Both the position numbers and the translations under genes were made by a program. A stretch of 64,000 nt of DNA from CAWFGW01 sp963849955 (GTDB lineage Bacteria; Bacteroidota; Bacteroidia; Cytophagales; JAAEPT01): the NCBI GenBank assembly GCA_963849955.1, contig CAWKJU010000027.1:333709-397708 (forward strand), read 5' to 3'. Numbering within the stretch: position 1 is the stretch's first letter; each line of letters begins with the position of its first letter. Shown one piece after another: positions 50,619 to 59,059 of this stretch. The notes beneath the pieces are model-generated. The model was given only the letters and a program-made list of their open reading frames with translations, did no database searches and had not been told where the DNA came from.

Positions 50619-51236
50619 CTATAACTTCAAAAGCAACTGTCGAAACTCATTTAACATCATCGCAGTGGCGCCCCACACAATTTCCCCATTAAACTCAAAA
50701 CAGGGGACATTAATAGAGCCACTACTGATCTTTAAATCGCGTTTCACCAAACTATCTGGACTAAGGAGTTGATCGATACTAACCTCTAGGAGTTTATACA
50801 CTTCAAAGGTATCGGGTTTAAAAATTGGCTCTTCTTGGAGCATGCATACATAAGGATGCACAATATAACCGCTTGGAGGAATGTATACAGACGTCAAACT
50901 ACCAAACACGTGTATGGCATCACGCGGCACTCCAATCTCCTCTTCAGTCTCCCGCAAGGCGGTTTGTTCCAAATTGACATCCTCTTTTTCCATCTTCCCT
51001 CCTGGAAAACTAATTTGTCCACTATGAAACCCTTCATAAACATGTCGTTTGGTTAACACAAAATACATTTCTTTGTGTTTTTTATACAAAAGAATACATA
51101 CTGCACTCTGCTTAGGATTGGGATTCTCTTTGTACGCTTTAATTCTTACGGAGCTCGAGATGGGGGCCAGCTCTCTGTGAGCCAAATCACCAGGAAGAGG
51201 TTGCTTTAAAAGTTCGGTTAAGGTTGTTATATCCAT
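50619..51236 (-). CDS. Nudix CoA pyrophosphatase-type hydrolase
   Basis: This is a 205-residue protein. The Nudix box is visible as G-G-K-M-E-K-E-D followed by R-E-T-E-E-E-I-G-V (about residues 77-102), with the S-F-P-G-G entry and downstream Y-I-P-P-S-G-Y-I-V-H-P-Y block of the CoAse (YeaB/NudL) subgroup. The family splits CoA into 3',5'-ADP and 4'-phosphopantetheine with Mg2+. It starts just after the terminator of the OmpA gene on the same strand and probably has its own promoter. Confidence 0.88.
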   Translation of the reverse strand: MDITTLTELLKQPLPGDLAHRELAPISSSVRIKAYKENPNPKQSAVCILLYKKHKEMYFVLTKRHVYEGFHSGQISFPGGKMEKEDVNLEQTALRETEEEIGVPRDAIHVFGSLTSVYIPPSGYIVHPYVCMLQEEPIFKPDTFEVYKLLEVSIDQLLSPDSLVKRDLKISSGSINVPCFEFNGEIVWGATAMMLNEFRQLLLKL

Positions 51237-51242
51237 TGAACT

Positions 51243-51265
51243 AAAAAAGAGCCTTACGGCTCTTT
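51243..51265 (-). terminator. Intrinsic terminator after the OmpA-family gene
   Basis: AAAGAGCC (51246-51253) pairs with GGCTCTTT (51258-51265) around TTAC; on the minus strand Ts follow. Confidence 0.85.
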
Positions 51266-51267
51266 AT

Positions 51268-53412
51268 TTATTTACTTAGAATCTTAAACTCTGTTCGTCT
51301 GTTTTGCTGTCTACCTTCGTCTGTTTCGTTAGTCGCTATTGGTTTGGTTTCTCCATACCCTTTGTATTCAAGTCGCTTTGCAGAAATACCTTTGTCAACC
51401 AAATAAGCAACAACAGCTTTTGCACGGTCTTCTGAAAGTTTTTGATTGTATTCGTCAGAACCTCTGCTATCGGTATGACCTGAGATTTCAATTCTTAACG
51501 AAGGTACTTCATTTAAGAAATTAATTAAACGCGTTAATTCAGGAATGGACACATCGCGTAAAGTGGCCTTATCAAAGTCAAAGAAAATGTTTTTCAAGAC
51601 AATAGAGCTTCCAATCACCACTTTTTTCAACAGGACTTCTTTGTTTACTTCATTATACCCCTCACTAGCTGGAATGTCAAAATTTTCTGAGTGAAATAAA
51701 TAACCATCAGCTTCTACAGCTATACCATAATTTTTTCCTGAAGGTAAAGAAACAAGGAATTTACCTGTAGAAGAATTTGACGTGAACGTTGCCACTTGTT
51801 CGTTTTTATCATTATCCATCAAGACAATTGACGCTTCAACGGGTTTCAATGTGATGGCATCTAGAACTACACCTTTAAGGATAGTAGTTTGATTTTCTGT
51901 AACTGCAATTAAAGGTTCTACCACTTTCTCAGAAATGGGAGCAATGATGTTAGACAACAAATTATCTTCAGACAAAGCAATTACTTCTTTTTCCGGTCCC
52001 AGGAAAGTTACTTCATAGATGTCTTGTTTCCCGAACCCATCCGTGCTTTCAGTAGCATAAAATCCTTTTCTGCCATCGGCAGTAATTGTAAAGAACACGT
52101 CATCGTCAGGCCCATTTACCGGGTAACCTAAATTCTCAGGTTTAGACCAGCTACCATCTTCTTGTTTTACGGTTTTAAAAATATCATAACCGCCCATGGA
52201 ATCATGTCCTTGAGAGCTAAAATAAAGTGTTTTACCATCGGGATGTAAGAAAACCCCATTTTCATGATAAATCGTATTGATAGCGTTTCCAATATTTTTA
52301 GGATCACTCCACTTTTTCTTTTTTTCGTCCCATTCCGTATAGAAAATATCATGTGTAAAACTTCCGTCTTCCGCTAGAATGTCAAGCATGCCCATGTTAT
52401 CATCTGGTTTATTACTTACAAAGTAGATTGTTTTTTTATCTAAAGAATACACTGCTGATGACTCATGATAACGGGTGTTAATGTGCTTATCCATTTTTTC
52501 AGGGTTCGACCATTTATCGCCTTTTAACGTTGCCTCATACAACACACCATCATAAGTAGTGGCATTATAAAAAATCATGTGTGAACCATCAGGTGTTAAT
52601 GCTACAGTGGCATCTTGTCCTTCTGTATTGATTGGATGTCCCAGATTTACTGGTGTTGTCCATGTATCGCCTTCACGATGGGTAACATAGATGTCTTCAT
52701 AATAATCTTGTTCTTTGCGGTCTTTTAAAGCGTCCTTTTCAGTGTATTCATGTGAACCCAACGAACCTGGGCGTCTTGAAGTAAAATACATGGTAGCATT
52801 ATCGGCTGTAATAACTGGCCCATATTCATGCCACTCGGTATTAATAACTCCTCCAATATTATCTACAAAAACGCGTTCCGGCTTAGCTGAATATTTCCGA
52901 CCAGCATCACATTCACGGATGTGCTTTTCATACACCAAAATTTGTTCTTCAATTTCTCGTTTGTTTTTGCTCGTATTTCCAGATTTTAAATGTTGTTCAT
53001 AAACACGATACCACTTGATCGCTTCGTTCCAATCCTCATGCTCGTGATGCGCTCGCCCTAACTCCAAAGCAATATCATCTGCAACATACGGATCGAGTTT
53101 ATAAGCTCTTTCAAAATAATCTACTGCTTCTGCACGGTGTATTGTCTCAATAATACACATACCAATCATGTAATTAAGTTTGGCGTGGTTTGGGTTAAAA
53201 GCATAGGCTTTTTTCAAATGTCTTAAAGCATTTTTTAGCTGAAATTCCCCTTGATGATAAAGATGTTCACCCGTCTCATATTCCTCTACTGCTTTTTTAA
53301 ATCCCTCTTTATCGTTGGGGAAATTTTTCTTTTCAAAATCAACTTGTTGTTGAGAAAACCCAACTACAGATAATGAGATCAAAACAAATAATACTATGTA
53401 TCGCATTTTCAT
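51268..53412 (-). CDS. OmpA-family outer-membrane protein with TPR and WD40-like (PD40) repeats
   Basis: This is a 714-residue protein in four parts: a signal peptide (M-K-M-R-Y start) and TPR-like helices (about 20-150); PD40/WD40-like beta-propeller repeats (Y-F-T-S-R-R-P-G, I-Y-F-V-S-N-K-P, L-Y-F-S-S-Q-G); a carboxypeptidase-regulatory-like domain; and an OmpA peptidoglycan-binding domain with G-H-T-D-S-R-G and N-Q-K-L-S-E-D-R-A. The ATG at 53412 is chosen because the earlier in-frame start at 53448 lies inside the preceding TPR gene. The architecture is common in Bacteroidota envelope proteins, some linked to type IX machinery. It is co-transcribed with the TPR gene. Confidence 0.88.
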   Translation of the reverse strand: MKMRYIVLFVLISLSVVGFSQQQVDFEKKNFPNDKEGFKKAVEEYETGEHLYHQGEFQLKNALRHLKKAYAFNPNHAKLNYMIGMCIIETIHRAEAVDYFERAYKLDPYVADDIALELGRAHHEHEDWNEAIKWYRVYEQHLKSGNTSKNKREIEEQILVYEKHIRECDAGRKYSAKPERVFVDNIGGVINTEWHEYGPVITADNATMYFTSRRPGSLGSHEYTEKDALKDRKEQDYYEDIYVTHREGDTWTTPVNLGHPINTEGQDATVALTPDGSHMIFYNATTYDGVLYEATLKGDKWSNPEKMDKHINTRYHESSAVYSLDKKTIYFVSNKPDDNMGMLDILAEDGSFTHDIFYTEWDEKKKKWSDPKNIGNAINTIYHENGVFLHPDGKTLYFSSQGHDSMGGYDIFKTVKQEDGSWSKPENLGYPVNGPDDDVFFTITADGRKGFYATESTDGFGKQDIYEVTFLGPEKEVIALSEDNLLSNIIAPISEKVVEPLIAVTENQTTILKGVVLDAITLKPVEASIVLMDNDKNEQVATFTSNSSTGKFLVSLPSGKNYGIAVEADGYLFHSENFDIPASEGYNEVNKEVLLKKVVIGSSIVLKNIFFDFDKATLRDVSIPELTRLINFLNEVPSLRIEISGHTDSRGSDEYNQKLSEDRAKAVVAYLVDKGISAKRLEYKGYGETKPIATNETDEGRQQNRRTEFKILSK

Positions 53413-53413
53413 A

Positions 53414-54502
53414 TTAGTTACAACTTTGCTGTAAATATTTCTCTGCATTTTTCAGCCCCATTTCCTTTGCTTTGCTCCAATCCTTACAAGCACCGTCAAA
53501 GTCACGAATCATTTCACGTGAAATACCTCTATTGAGATAAAAGACACCATTATCGGGGTTTAATGAAATGGCTTTTGTATAATCTTTAATCGCATTTTCA
53601 TATTTCGCTAATTTATAATTGACGTTTCCTTTGTTGTTCCAAGCTAGCGCATAGTCATCTTTTAATCGTATCGATTTTTCAAAGTCTTTTAATGCTTCTT
53701 CATATTGACCCAGCTCCAATTTACTTCGGCCACGATTATTAAAAGCAATGTAATATTCTGCATTAAATTGTATTGCTTTGTTATAATTTTTAATGGCTTC
53801 TTCATTATTCCCCATGAGTCTCAACACACTTCCCAGATTATTATATATATAAGATGCGTTTGGATTTATCGAGATGGCTTTTTTGTAATCTGCAACTGCT
53901 CCTTGGTAATTTTCTAAAGCTCTTCGTACACTTCCTCTATCATTATAAGCATTAACCAAGGTTTTGTCATGGTTGATTGCCGCAGTAAAATCTTCCTCTG
54001 CTGCTTTATAAGAAGCTCTTAAATATTCTATCAGGCCTCGATGATAATGCCCCATGGCATGGGTCGGGTTTAACTTGAGATGCTCATTTAAATCACTTAA
54101 AGCACCTTCTACATCATTGAGTTTTTCTTTAGCCCGAGCTCGCCCAAAATAGGCCATCGTCCCGGCTTTATCCCGTGTTATTACCAATGTGTAATCTTCT
54201 ATAGCTCCTTTAAAATCATTCAAATCATAGCGTGCTGTTGCGCGATTTAAATATGCTTGAGTAAATGTTGGATCTAGACTTATTGCAGTAGTATAATGAG
54301 ATATGGCATTTGTATAATCTTTTTTGTGAAAAGCATTCACACCATCATTATATGCTTTTTGCGATTCCCTGATTTTTGACTTAGCTGCATCTTCAACTAT
54401 AACCAGTTCTTCTTTTTCTTGCAACTCAGTGGCTGTTTGTGCCTGCATAAGCAGACTAGAAATCACACTAAAAAACAAGATTAATGAATATGTTTTTTTC
54501 AT
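53414..54502 (-). CDS. Secreted TPR protein
   Basis: This is a 362-residue protein with a signal peptide ending M-Q-A-Q. About nine tetratricopeptide repeats of 34 residues fill residues 45-355; typical units read A-Y-N-N-R-G-S and A-I-K-D-Y-T-K-A-I-S-L-N-P. It is a protein-interaction scaffold, probably periplasmic. It sits one base before the OmpA/TPR gene, so the two products may work together at the cell wall. Confidence 0.88.
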   Translation of the reverse strand: MKKTYSLILFFSVISSLLMQAQTATELQEKEELVIVEDAAKSKIRESQKAYNDGVNAFHKKDYTNAISHYTTAISLDPTFTQAYLNRATARYDLNDFKGAIEDYTLVITRDKAGTMAYFGRARAKEKLNDVEGALSDLNEHLKLNPTHAMGHYHRGLIEYLRASYKAAEEDFTAAINHDKTLVNAYNDRGSVRRALENYQGAVADYKKAISINPNASYIYNNLGSVLRLMGNNEEAIKNYNKAIQFNAEYYIAFNNRGRSKLELGQYEEALKDFEKSIRLKDDYALAWNNKGNVNYKLAKYENAIKDYTKAISLNPDNGVFYLNRGISREMIRDFDGACKDWSKAKEMGLKNAEKYLQQSCN

Positions 54503-54577
54503 AAAATGATTTTTTACAACTGTAATATACTTACAAAGTAAGATTTTAAAAAATTATGAACCTTTCTGAAAAAAAAA

Positions 54578-55462
54578 TCACAAAAACTTTGGAGAAACTG
54601 AAGGGTTTTTACCTCCATTTGTCCAATCATAAAAACCTCTTCCTGACTTAACTCCCAGCTCTCCCGCAGTTACCATATTGACCAATAAAATATTAGGAGC
54701 AAATTTAGCATCGCCAAACCCTTCATGCAAAACCTCTAAAATATTCTTGCAAATGTCCAGACCAATATAATCAGCCAGTTGAAGTGGTCCCATCGGATGA
54801 GCCATGCCTAATTTCATGATTTCATCAATTTCAGTTACACCTGCTATACCTTCGTGAAGTGTATGGATAGCTTCATTAATCATGGGCATCAAAATTCGGT
54901 TGGCAACAAACCCAGGATAATCATTAACTACTACCGCCTTCTTACCTATTTTTTTACAAATACCAATAATAGTATTAGTACAAGCTTCTGATGTATGATA
55001 ACCATTAATCACTTCCACCAATTGCATTATTGGAACGGGATTCATGAAATGCATGCCAATGACGCGCCCTGGTAACATCACTGCTGACGCTAATTTTGTG
55101 ATTGAAATTGAAGATGTATTGGTAGCAATAATTGTTTTATCGGAAACTATACCAGCAACTTCCTTTAATACTTTACTTTTTAATATAACATTTTCACTTA
55201 TCGCCTCAACAACTAAAGCTGACTGCGGAAAAATAGCTGTAGATGCCGTAATTAAAGATATACGTTGTAGTGCATCAGACATTTCGATTTCAGTGATTTG
55301 CTCTTTTGATAATTGCCTGCTCAAGTTGTTTTGAATAGCCGCATAGCCTTTATCTAAAGCAGTCTTATCAATGTCCAACAACTGGACAACAAACCCGCTT
55401 AAGGCAAAAACATGAGCAATACCGTTACCCATAGTACCAGCACCTATGACACAAACATTCAT
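54578..55462 (-). CDS. 3-hydroxybutyryl/3-hydroxyacyl-CoA dehydrogenase
   Basis: This is a 294-residue NAD-dependent dehydrogenase of the Hbd/PaaH type. The Rossmann motif G-A-G-T-M-G-N-G is at residues 7-14, the catalytic His is in M-H-F-M-N-P-V-P near 138, the Asn is in P-G-F-V-A-N-R, and the C-terminal dimer domain has H-P-M-G-P-L-Q-L-A-D-Y-I-G. It oxidises 3-hydroxyacyl-CoA to 3-oxoacyl-CoA. It starts within the stop of the small upstream gene (ATGA overlap, 55459-55462). Confidence 0.93.
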   Translation of the reverse strand: MNVCVIGAGTMGNGIAHVFALSGFVVQLLDIDKTALDKGYAAIQNNLSRQLSKEQITEIEMSDALQRISLITASTAIFPQSALVVEAISENVILKSKVLKEVAGIVSDKTIIATNTSSISITKLASAVMLPGRVIGMHFMNPVPIMQLVEVINGYHTSEACTNTIIGICKKIGKKAVVVNDYPGFVANRILMPMINEAIHTLHEGIAGVTEIDEIMKLGMAHPMGPLQLADYIGLDICKNILEVLHEGFGDAKFAPNILLVNMVTAGELGVKSGRGFYDWTNGGKNPSVSPKFL

Positions 55463-55695
55463 TCTTGGTTCACAATTAGGTCTGACCGCTGAATTAACTT
55501 TAATACTAACTCGTGTTTATCACCATCGGCATCCACCAGCTTTATCAAGATGTTAGGGTTGTCTTTGTTTTTGTCAATGGTAATGGATTCAACGGTATTA
55601 TCTTTCAATCGGTCATTTATTTCACTCTGTAAACTTTGAATTACTTCACCTATTTCTAACTCTAGTTTACTTGGGTTATAAGAACTTGTTATCAT
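55459..55695 (-). CDS. Conserved small protein coupled to the hydroxyacyl-CoA dehydrogenase
   Basis: This is a 78-residue soluble protein with a helical N-terminal half (E-L-E-I-G-E-V-I-Q-S-L-Q) and a beta-rich C-terminal half. The 4-bp overlap with the next gene indicates translational coupling and supports a real gene. No family recognised. Confidence 0.65.
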   Translation of the reverse strand: MITSSYNPSKLELEIGEVIQSLQSEINDRLKDNTVESITIDKNKDNPNILIKLVDADGDKHELVLKLIQRSDLIVNQE

Positions 55696-55794
55696 ATATT
55701 ATTCATTTTTTTTAATTGTGGATAGGTTTCTTAAACTTAAATTCAAACAGGCTTACGTTTTTCTTATATATTTGTTACCGCATTTTGCAATAAC

Positions 55795-56331
55795 ATGGGA
55801 AAAGAACTTTATAAGAAATTTGAACAAGAGGCACTTAACTGGATTAAACGTTTAGAAAGTTATAACGAAGGTCCATTTAAGAAAAAAAAATCTGATAAAG
55901 AATGGTCGATGGGAGAGCTTTATCAGCACCTTTTTGTTGCGACATTACATTTTCATATTAAAAACTGTAGAGATTGTATCTTGAAACAGAATGGTAAATC
56001 AGGTGGTAGCAGAACATTTAAAGGTTTTCTCGCAAAAACGCTAGGTTCATATCCTTCTGGAAAATACAATCCACAAATCAATCAAGACTTTCCTCCTCAG
56101 CAACCCGAGAGTATTTCTATTTCTAAAGATCGACTCATCAAACTATTAAAAGAAATGGAAAAACTAAGCCATGAGCTCAACTCCGTGTTTAAAGAAGATT
56201 TAAAATATAAAATTGAGCATCCTATTTTAGGTTTCCTTAATGCTAAAGAATGGTATGAAGATGTTGAACAACATTTTCAACACCATAGAAAACAACGTGA
56301 GAAAATAGAACAAACACTAGTAATTAATTAA
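55795..56331 (+). CDS. DinB-like superfamily protein
   Basis: This is a 178-residue, mostly helical protein with the four-helix DinB/YfiT look. An E-W-S-M-G-E-L-Y-Q-H-L motif sits at the end of helix 2, and a C-terminal E-D-V-E-Q-H-F-Q-H-H-R-K-Q carries the histidines used for metal binding in the family. Members include thiol-dependent transferases, but the substrate is not predictable. Its end overlaps the convergent glycosyltransferase gene by 8 bp. Confidence 0.75.
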   Translation: MGKELYKKFEQEALNWIKRLESYNEGPFKKKKSDKEWSMGELYQHLFVATLHFHIKNCRDCILKQNGKSGGSRTFKGFLAKTLGSYPSGKYNPQINQDFPPQQPESISISKDRLIKLLKEMEKLSHELNSVFKEDLKYKIEHPILGFLNAKEWYEDVEQHFQHHRKQREKIEQTLVIN

Positions 56332-57289
56332 TATTCACAGTATTTCGTACTAAATAATCACCTTTCCTGGAATTTAAGTGCACCATTTCTCCAATAAATC
56401 CAGCTAAAAATAACTGAACACCGCAAATTAAAGCCACTAAAGAAAGGTAAAACAAGGGTTGATCAGTGACTTCCCTTACGGCAATTTTATTACTTAAGCC
56501 TATTAACTTTTCTATAATAAGCCAAGCAGCAGTACCTACACCCAAAAGAAAAGAGATCATGCCCATACTGCCAAAAAAATGCATTGGTCGAGTTCGGAAT
56601 TTCGAAACAAAAGTAATTGACATTAAGTCCAACAGGCCATTCACAAATCGCTCTAACCCAAACTTAGTTTCACCATATTTACGCGCACGGTGTTCTACAA
56701 CCTTTTCTCCTATTTTATAAAAACCTGCCCACTTAGCAATCACTGGGATGTATCGATGCATTTCGCCATAGACGTGAATACTTTTTACCACATCCGAACG
56801 ATAAGCCTTTAAACCGCAGTTAAAGTCGTTTAATTTTACTTTGGACACCCAACGTGTTGCTCCATTAAATAGCTTGGTAGGAATTGTCTTTGATAAGGGA
56901 TCATACCTTTTCTTTTTCCAGCCAGAGACTAACTCATAACCATCTTCCACAATCATTTTGTATAAACCAGGAATTTCATCAGGGCTGTCTTGAAGATCAG
57001 CATCCATGGTAATGACCACTTCACCTACCGACTCTTGAAATCCCATGTGCAATGCAGCTGATTTACCATAATTCCGTTGAAAAGAAATTCCTTTAACATT
57101 CGCATCTTTTTCAGCTATGGTTTCTATTACCTTCCATGACGAATCTGAACTTCCATCATTTACAAATATCACTTCATATGTAAAAGAATGTTCATTCATT
57201 ACCTTAACAATCCATTCATGGAGTTCTGGCAATGATTCCTCTTCATTAAACAAAGGTATTACAACTGATATATTTTTTTCAACCATCAT
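56324..57289 (-). CDS. Family 2 glycosyltransferase with C-terminal membrane helices
   Basis: This is a 321-residue enzyme of the polyisoprenyl-phosphate sugar transferase type (DPM1/GtrB/ArnC). The GT-A domain starts V-V-I-P-L-F-N-E-E-E-S-L. The nucleotide segment is F-V-N-D-G-S-S-D, and the metal-binding D-A-D-L-Q-D is near residue 96. Two membrane helices follow after about residue 230. It probably loads a sugar onto undecaprenyl or dolichyl-type phosphate at the inner membrane. Its start overlaps the stop of the DUF4199 gene by one base. Confidence 0.9.
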   Translation of the reverse strand: MMVEKNISVVIPLFNEEESLPELHEWIVKVMNEHSFTYEVIFVNDGSSDSSWKVIETIAEKDANVKGISFQRNYGKSAALHMGFQESVGEVVITMDADLQDSPDEIPGLYKMIVEDGYELVSGWKKKRYDPLSKTIPTKLFNGATRWVSKVKLNDFNCGLKAYRSDVVKSIHVYGEMHRYIPVIAKWAGFYKIGEKVVEHRARKYGETKFGLERFVNGLLDLMSITFVSKFRTRPMHFFGSMGMISFLLGVGTAAWLIIEKLIGLSNKIAVREVTDQPLFYLSLVALICGVQLFLAGFIGEMVHLNSRKGDYLVRNTVNIN

Positions 57290-57801
57290 TATTTTCTAAA
57301 TACAATTGACAGAAAAACAGCATAAAAAAAGCCAAATAAGCTAAATCGTAAAATTTTATCTGAAAGAATACTTCCAACCGTTGTTTCCTTTAATTGATTA
57401 ATTTGCTGATATATATCTTCTTTTGTTCTTCCTGAAGCAATATAAAAATCCATGTTTTTTAACAATTCCGAATTCTTAATCACAATACTTTCATTCAAAT
57501 AGTTAGGGTCAAACCAATAAAAATGAAGCATTAAAAAAAAGGAAAACAGGACTAACGAACCAATTATCACCCCTTCAGACAAGATCATTCCTTGCCAAAA
57601 ACGCAACTCGCCATTATTATAATACTTTTTAAAAAAATATAAGGTAATGCCACAAAATGGAATCGGTATAAAGGCTTCCAAGCCCATGAGCCTGCTAAAT
57701 AGAGGAACACCCGACAGGTACAAGGAAAGAAAATAAACTACACACAATAGTCCGCTTACTATAATTGGTTTTAAAGCAACCTGGATATACAAATTCCTCA
57801 T
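57289..57801 (-). CDS. DUF4199-family membrane protein
   Basis: This is a 170-residue protein with four membrane helices (about 10-30, 40-58, 72-95 and 148-168) and a hydrophilic loop containing the Y-W-F-D-P-N-Y block characteristic of Bacteroidota DUF4199 proteins. It commonly sits, as here, next to a GT2 glycosyltransferase and dihydroorotase genes. Function unknown. Confidence 0.82.
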   Translation of the reverse strand: MRNLYIQVALKPIIVSGLLCVVYFLSLYLSGVPLFSRLMGLEAFIPIPFCGITLYFFKKYYNNGELRFWQGMILSEGVIIGSLVLFSFFLMLHFYWFDPNYLNESIVIKNSELLKNMDFYIASGRTKEDIYQQINQLKETTVGSILSDKILRFSLFGFFYAVFLSIVFRK

Positions 57802-57805
57802 TAAC

Positions 57806-59059
57806 CTATAGTTTTTTTAACTGCCCTTTATTGAAAATAGCTATAGCTCTCCCATTTAACTTCTTCCCTATAAAAGGGGTGTTTTTTGATTTTGATGCAA
57901 TCATTTTCTCCTCAAACACCCATTCTTGTGAATCATCAAAAACAGTAATGTTAGCCACACTACCTTCTTCAATTTTGGGATACTCAATTTTCAAAATGCT
58001 TCGAGGGGCAATGGTCAATTTATCAACTAACTCATTTATGGATAATTTAGCATATGTGTTCGCTACAGCAAACAGCGTTTGAACTCCAATAATACCAAAA
58101 TCTGCTAAGTCAAACTCTAACTGTTTTGCTTCGGTATCATGAGGCGTATGATCAGAGACGATGCAGTCAATTACCCCTTCTTTTAATGCTTTTTGTAGGG
58201 CCTTAATATCCTCTTTGGTACGGAAAGGAGGGTTAACTTTATAATTAGAATCAAAATCAGCAATCACAGCATCGTCAAAAGCGAGTTGATGAGCAGCGAC
58301 ATCACAAGTTACATTTAATCCTCTTTTCTTTGCTTCCCTTATTAAGGCGACAGATTCTTTCGCAGAGATACATGAAAAATGAAAGCGGCCACCTGCATAG
58401 GCCAGTACTTCCAATACTTTTTGAATAGCAATAGTCTCAGCTAAAGCAGGTATGCCTTTCAAACCACTTAAAGTGCTGTTTATACCTTCATTCACTACAC
58501 CTTCTTTTGCCAGGTATTTATCAAAAACTTTATTGATAATCACACTGTCCACTTTTTGAAGGTACTGTAATGACTTGAGCAAGATGCCTGTATGCCAAAT
58601 ATTATTTTCGCCATCGCTAAAAGCTGCTGCTCCAGAGTTATCCAAATCTAACATTTCAACTAATTCTTCTCCTTTGTTTGATTTAGTTACTGATGCATAG
58701 GGGTATACATCAACAATATTGGATTGAGTTTTTGCTTTAATATATTCTAAGACATCTTTCGTGTCTACAGTGGGTTTTGCGTTTGGCAATGTACCTACAC
58801 CTGTTACACCACCAAGAGCTGCCGAATTTAAAAGGGTCTCAAAAGTTTCTCTGTGCTCATAACCAGGATCAAGCGACTGAACACGCATATCAAGCCAACC
58901 TACAGAAATCTTTAAGCCAGCGCAATCAAACTCTTTTTTTGCAGACAGCTTATCACCAATCTGAGTAATTATTCCTTTCTCAATTAAAACATCCTTATTT
59001 TGCCCATTATACTTACTTAATGAATCAACTATTACGGCATTTTTAAGAACTAAACTCAT
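57806..59059 (-). CDS. Dihydroorotase homologue lacking the HxH metal motif
   Basis: This is a 417-residue amidohydrolase fold of dihydroorotase type. Active enzymes have D-x-H-x-H on strand 1; here the stretch is D57-M-R59-V-Q61, so both metal-binding His are replaced. The H-x-x-H further on is also altered (F-H-F-S-C-I-S and D-V-A-A-H-Q-L). The late S-D-H-T-P-H, with the catalytic Asp, is kept. Bacteroidota often carry such a copy beside a DUF4199/GT2/BatA cluster. It may be non-catalytic (as PyrC' in some ATCase complexes) or use another chemistry. It overlaps the BatA-like gene by 4 bp. Confidence 0.85.
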   Translation of the reverse strand: MSLVLKNAVIVDSLSKYNGQNKDVLIEKGIITQIGDKLSAKKEFDCAGLKISVGWLDMRVQSLDPGYEHRETFETLLNSAALGGVTGVGTLPNAKPTVDTKDVLEYIKAKTQSNIVDVYPYASVTKSNKGEELVEMLDLDNSGAAAFSDGENNIWHTGILLKSLQYLQKVDSVIINKVFDKYLAKEGVVNEGINSTLSGLKGIPALAETIAIQKVLEVLAYAGGRFHFSCISAKESVALIREAKKRGLNVTCDVAAHQLAFDDAVIADFDSNYKVNPPFRTKEDIKALQKALKEGVIDCIVSDHTPHDTEAKQLEFDLADFGIIGVQTLFAVANTYAKLSINELVDKLTIAPRSILKIEYPKIEEGSVANITVFDDSQEWVFEEKMIASKSKNTPFIGKKLNGRAIAIFNKGQLKKL

